A stretch of 5,290 bases of DNA from Spirochaetaceae bacterium (GTDB lineage Bacteria; Spirochaetota; Spirochaetia; Treponematales; Treponemataceae): NCBI GenBank assembly GCA_031290725.1, contig JAITMZ010000087.1, forward strand, positions 1 through 5,290. The letters are read 5' to 3'. Positions 5,013 to 5,290 of this stretch are shown one piece after another. The notes beneath the pieces were generated by a model. It was not told the DNA's origin and searched no databases. It was given only the letters and a program-made list of their open reading frames with translations. Every line of letters begins with the position of its first letter. Position 1 is the stretch's first letter. The translations under genes were made by a program, and so were the position numbers.

Positions 5013-5290
5013 GGGGCGTCCCCTAAAATGCGCCGGTCCGGGTCTCCGACGAGGCGCAGCGCCTGGGGTATGCAGGAAAAGGACAGTTCCTTGCCCTCGT
5101 AGCACAGGGTTTCGCCGTCGGCGTGGGCCGCCAGACTGCCGTCCAGCGCTTGCAGACGCACTTCCGGGGAGCAGGACATGCCGATCTCCGCATATTGTTC
5201 TTGCTGGCCTGTGGTGTAGCTCATGACCAGCCGCAGCAGCCGGCGCCGGCTGTCCGGGTGCCGCACAAAGCAGACGTCAAACATGCCGTC
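5009..5290 (-). CDS. YegS/diacylglycerol-kinase family lipid kinase, C-terminal part
   Basis: Only the last 93 residues are visible; the N-terminal catalytic domain lies beyond the right edge. The fragment opens with DGMFDVCFVRHP, matching the DGxFDV strand common in the C-terminal domain of this family. It then shows RLLRLV and, about 50 residues later, LDGSLAAHADGE and a closing IPQALRLV. The DGE (residues 58-60) corresponds to the family position of a proposed catalytic glutamate. Members phosphorylate diacylglycerol or related lipids using ATP. Pairing with plsC, by a four-base overlap, fits phosphatidate production or recycling. Substrate and gene name cannot be set from this fragment. 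Confidence 0.82.
   Translation of the reverse strand, partial: DGMFDVCFVRHPDSRRRLLRLVMSYTTGQQEQYAEIGMSCSPEVRLQALDGSLAAHADGETLCYEGKELSFSCIPQALRLVGDPDRRILGDAP
5019..5024 (-). promoter_or_regulatory. plsC: Ribosome binding site deciding the plsC start
   Basis: On the minus strand AGGGGA lies six bases before GTG 5012-5010, inside the last codons of the lipid kinase. No comparable, well-spaced site precedes the internal ATG at 4970 or the one at 4943. It supports the GTGA stop-start overlap and translational coupling. Confidence 0.6.

Noticed and set aside
1..5290. CRISPR array, insertion sequence, rRNA or intact tRNA
   Set aside because: No regularly spaced repeats, no transposase-like protein with terminal inverted repeats, and no rRNA or intact tRNA sequence were seen on either strand.

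Overview
The window looks like a chromosomal segment from a high-GC spirochaete, most likely of the treponeme lineage. This is inferred mainly from the first gene: a methionyl-tRNA synthetase of the large treponemal type, with four CxxC knuckles, a KFSKS loop and a C-terminal tRNA-binding domain. The FDxWLxNLxxYV opening of the small protein at 3064 also recalls short hypothetical proteins I associate with termite-gut treponemes. Both are recognition from memory, not a database match. The large genes are clearly G+C rich. The hicB gene is about 45% G+C by hand count and stands out against them.

Layout. 1-2376 (+) is metG, lacking only its first 20 or so codons. 2423-2755 (+) is a lone HicB-type antitoxin gene with no hicA beside it. 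2756-3063 has no convincing protein gene but is rich in signals: a GNRA-capped hairpin, two A-tract boxes 22 bp apart, a near-consensus extended -10 sigma-70-type promoter, a 9-bp direct repeat 21 bp apart just after the expected transcription start, and a hairpin plus T6 terminator. 3064-3279 (+) is a short, probably truncated hypothetical gene. From 3260 to the right edge everything is on the minus strand: yqeB (selenium-dependent molybdenum hydroxylase accessory protein), plsC (acylglycerophosphate acyltransferase) and the C-terminal end of a YegS/diacylglycerol-kinase-type lipid kinase.

How the genes work together. The minus-strand genes are transcribed lipid kinase, then plsC, then yqeB. 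They overlap by 4 and 11 bases, so they look like one translationally coupled operon. The first two both bear on phosphatidate metabolism; yqeB belongs to a different pathway, which makes the grouping odd. The plus-strand and minus-strand sets converge and overlap tail to tail by 20 bases at 3260-3279, leaving no room for a separate terminator. The stretch between metG and yqeB looks like an inserted or decaying accessory patch: AT-richer antitoxin gene, strong isolated promoter, truncated gene.

Most interesting. The promoter-to-terminator unit at 2863-3047 would give a roughly 110-nt transcript with no convincing protein, either a small RNA or an attenuated leader for the 3064 gene. Also notable are a PlsC whose HX4D catalytic motif reads HX4E, and a five-cysteine insertion in YqeB.
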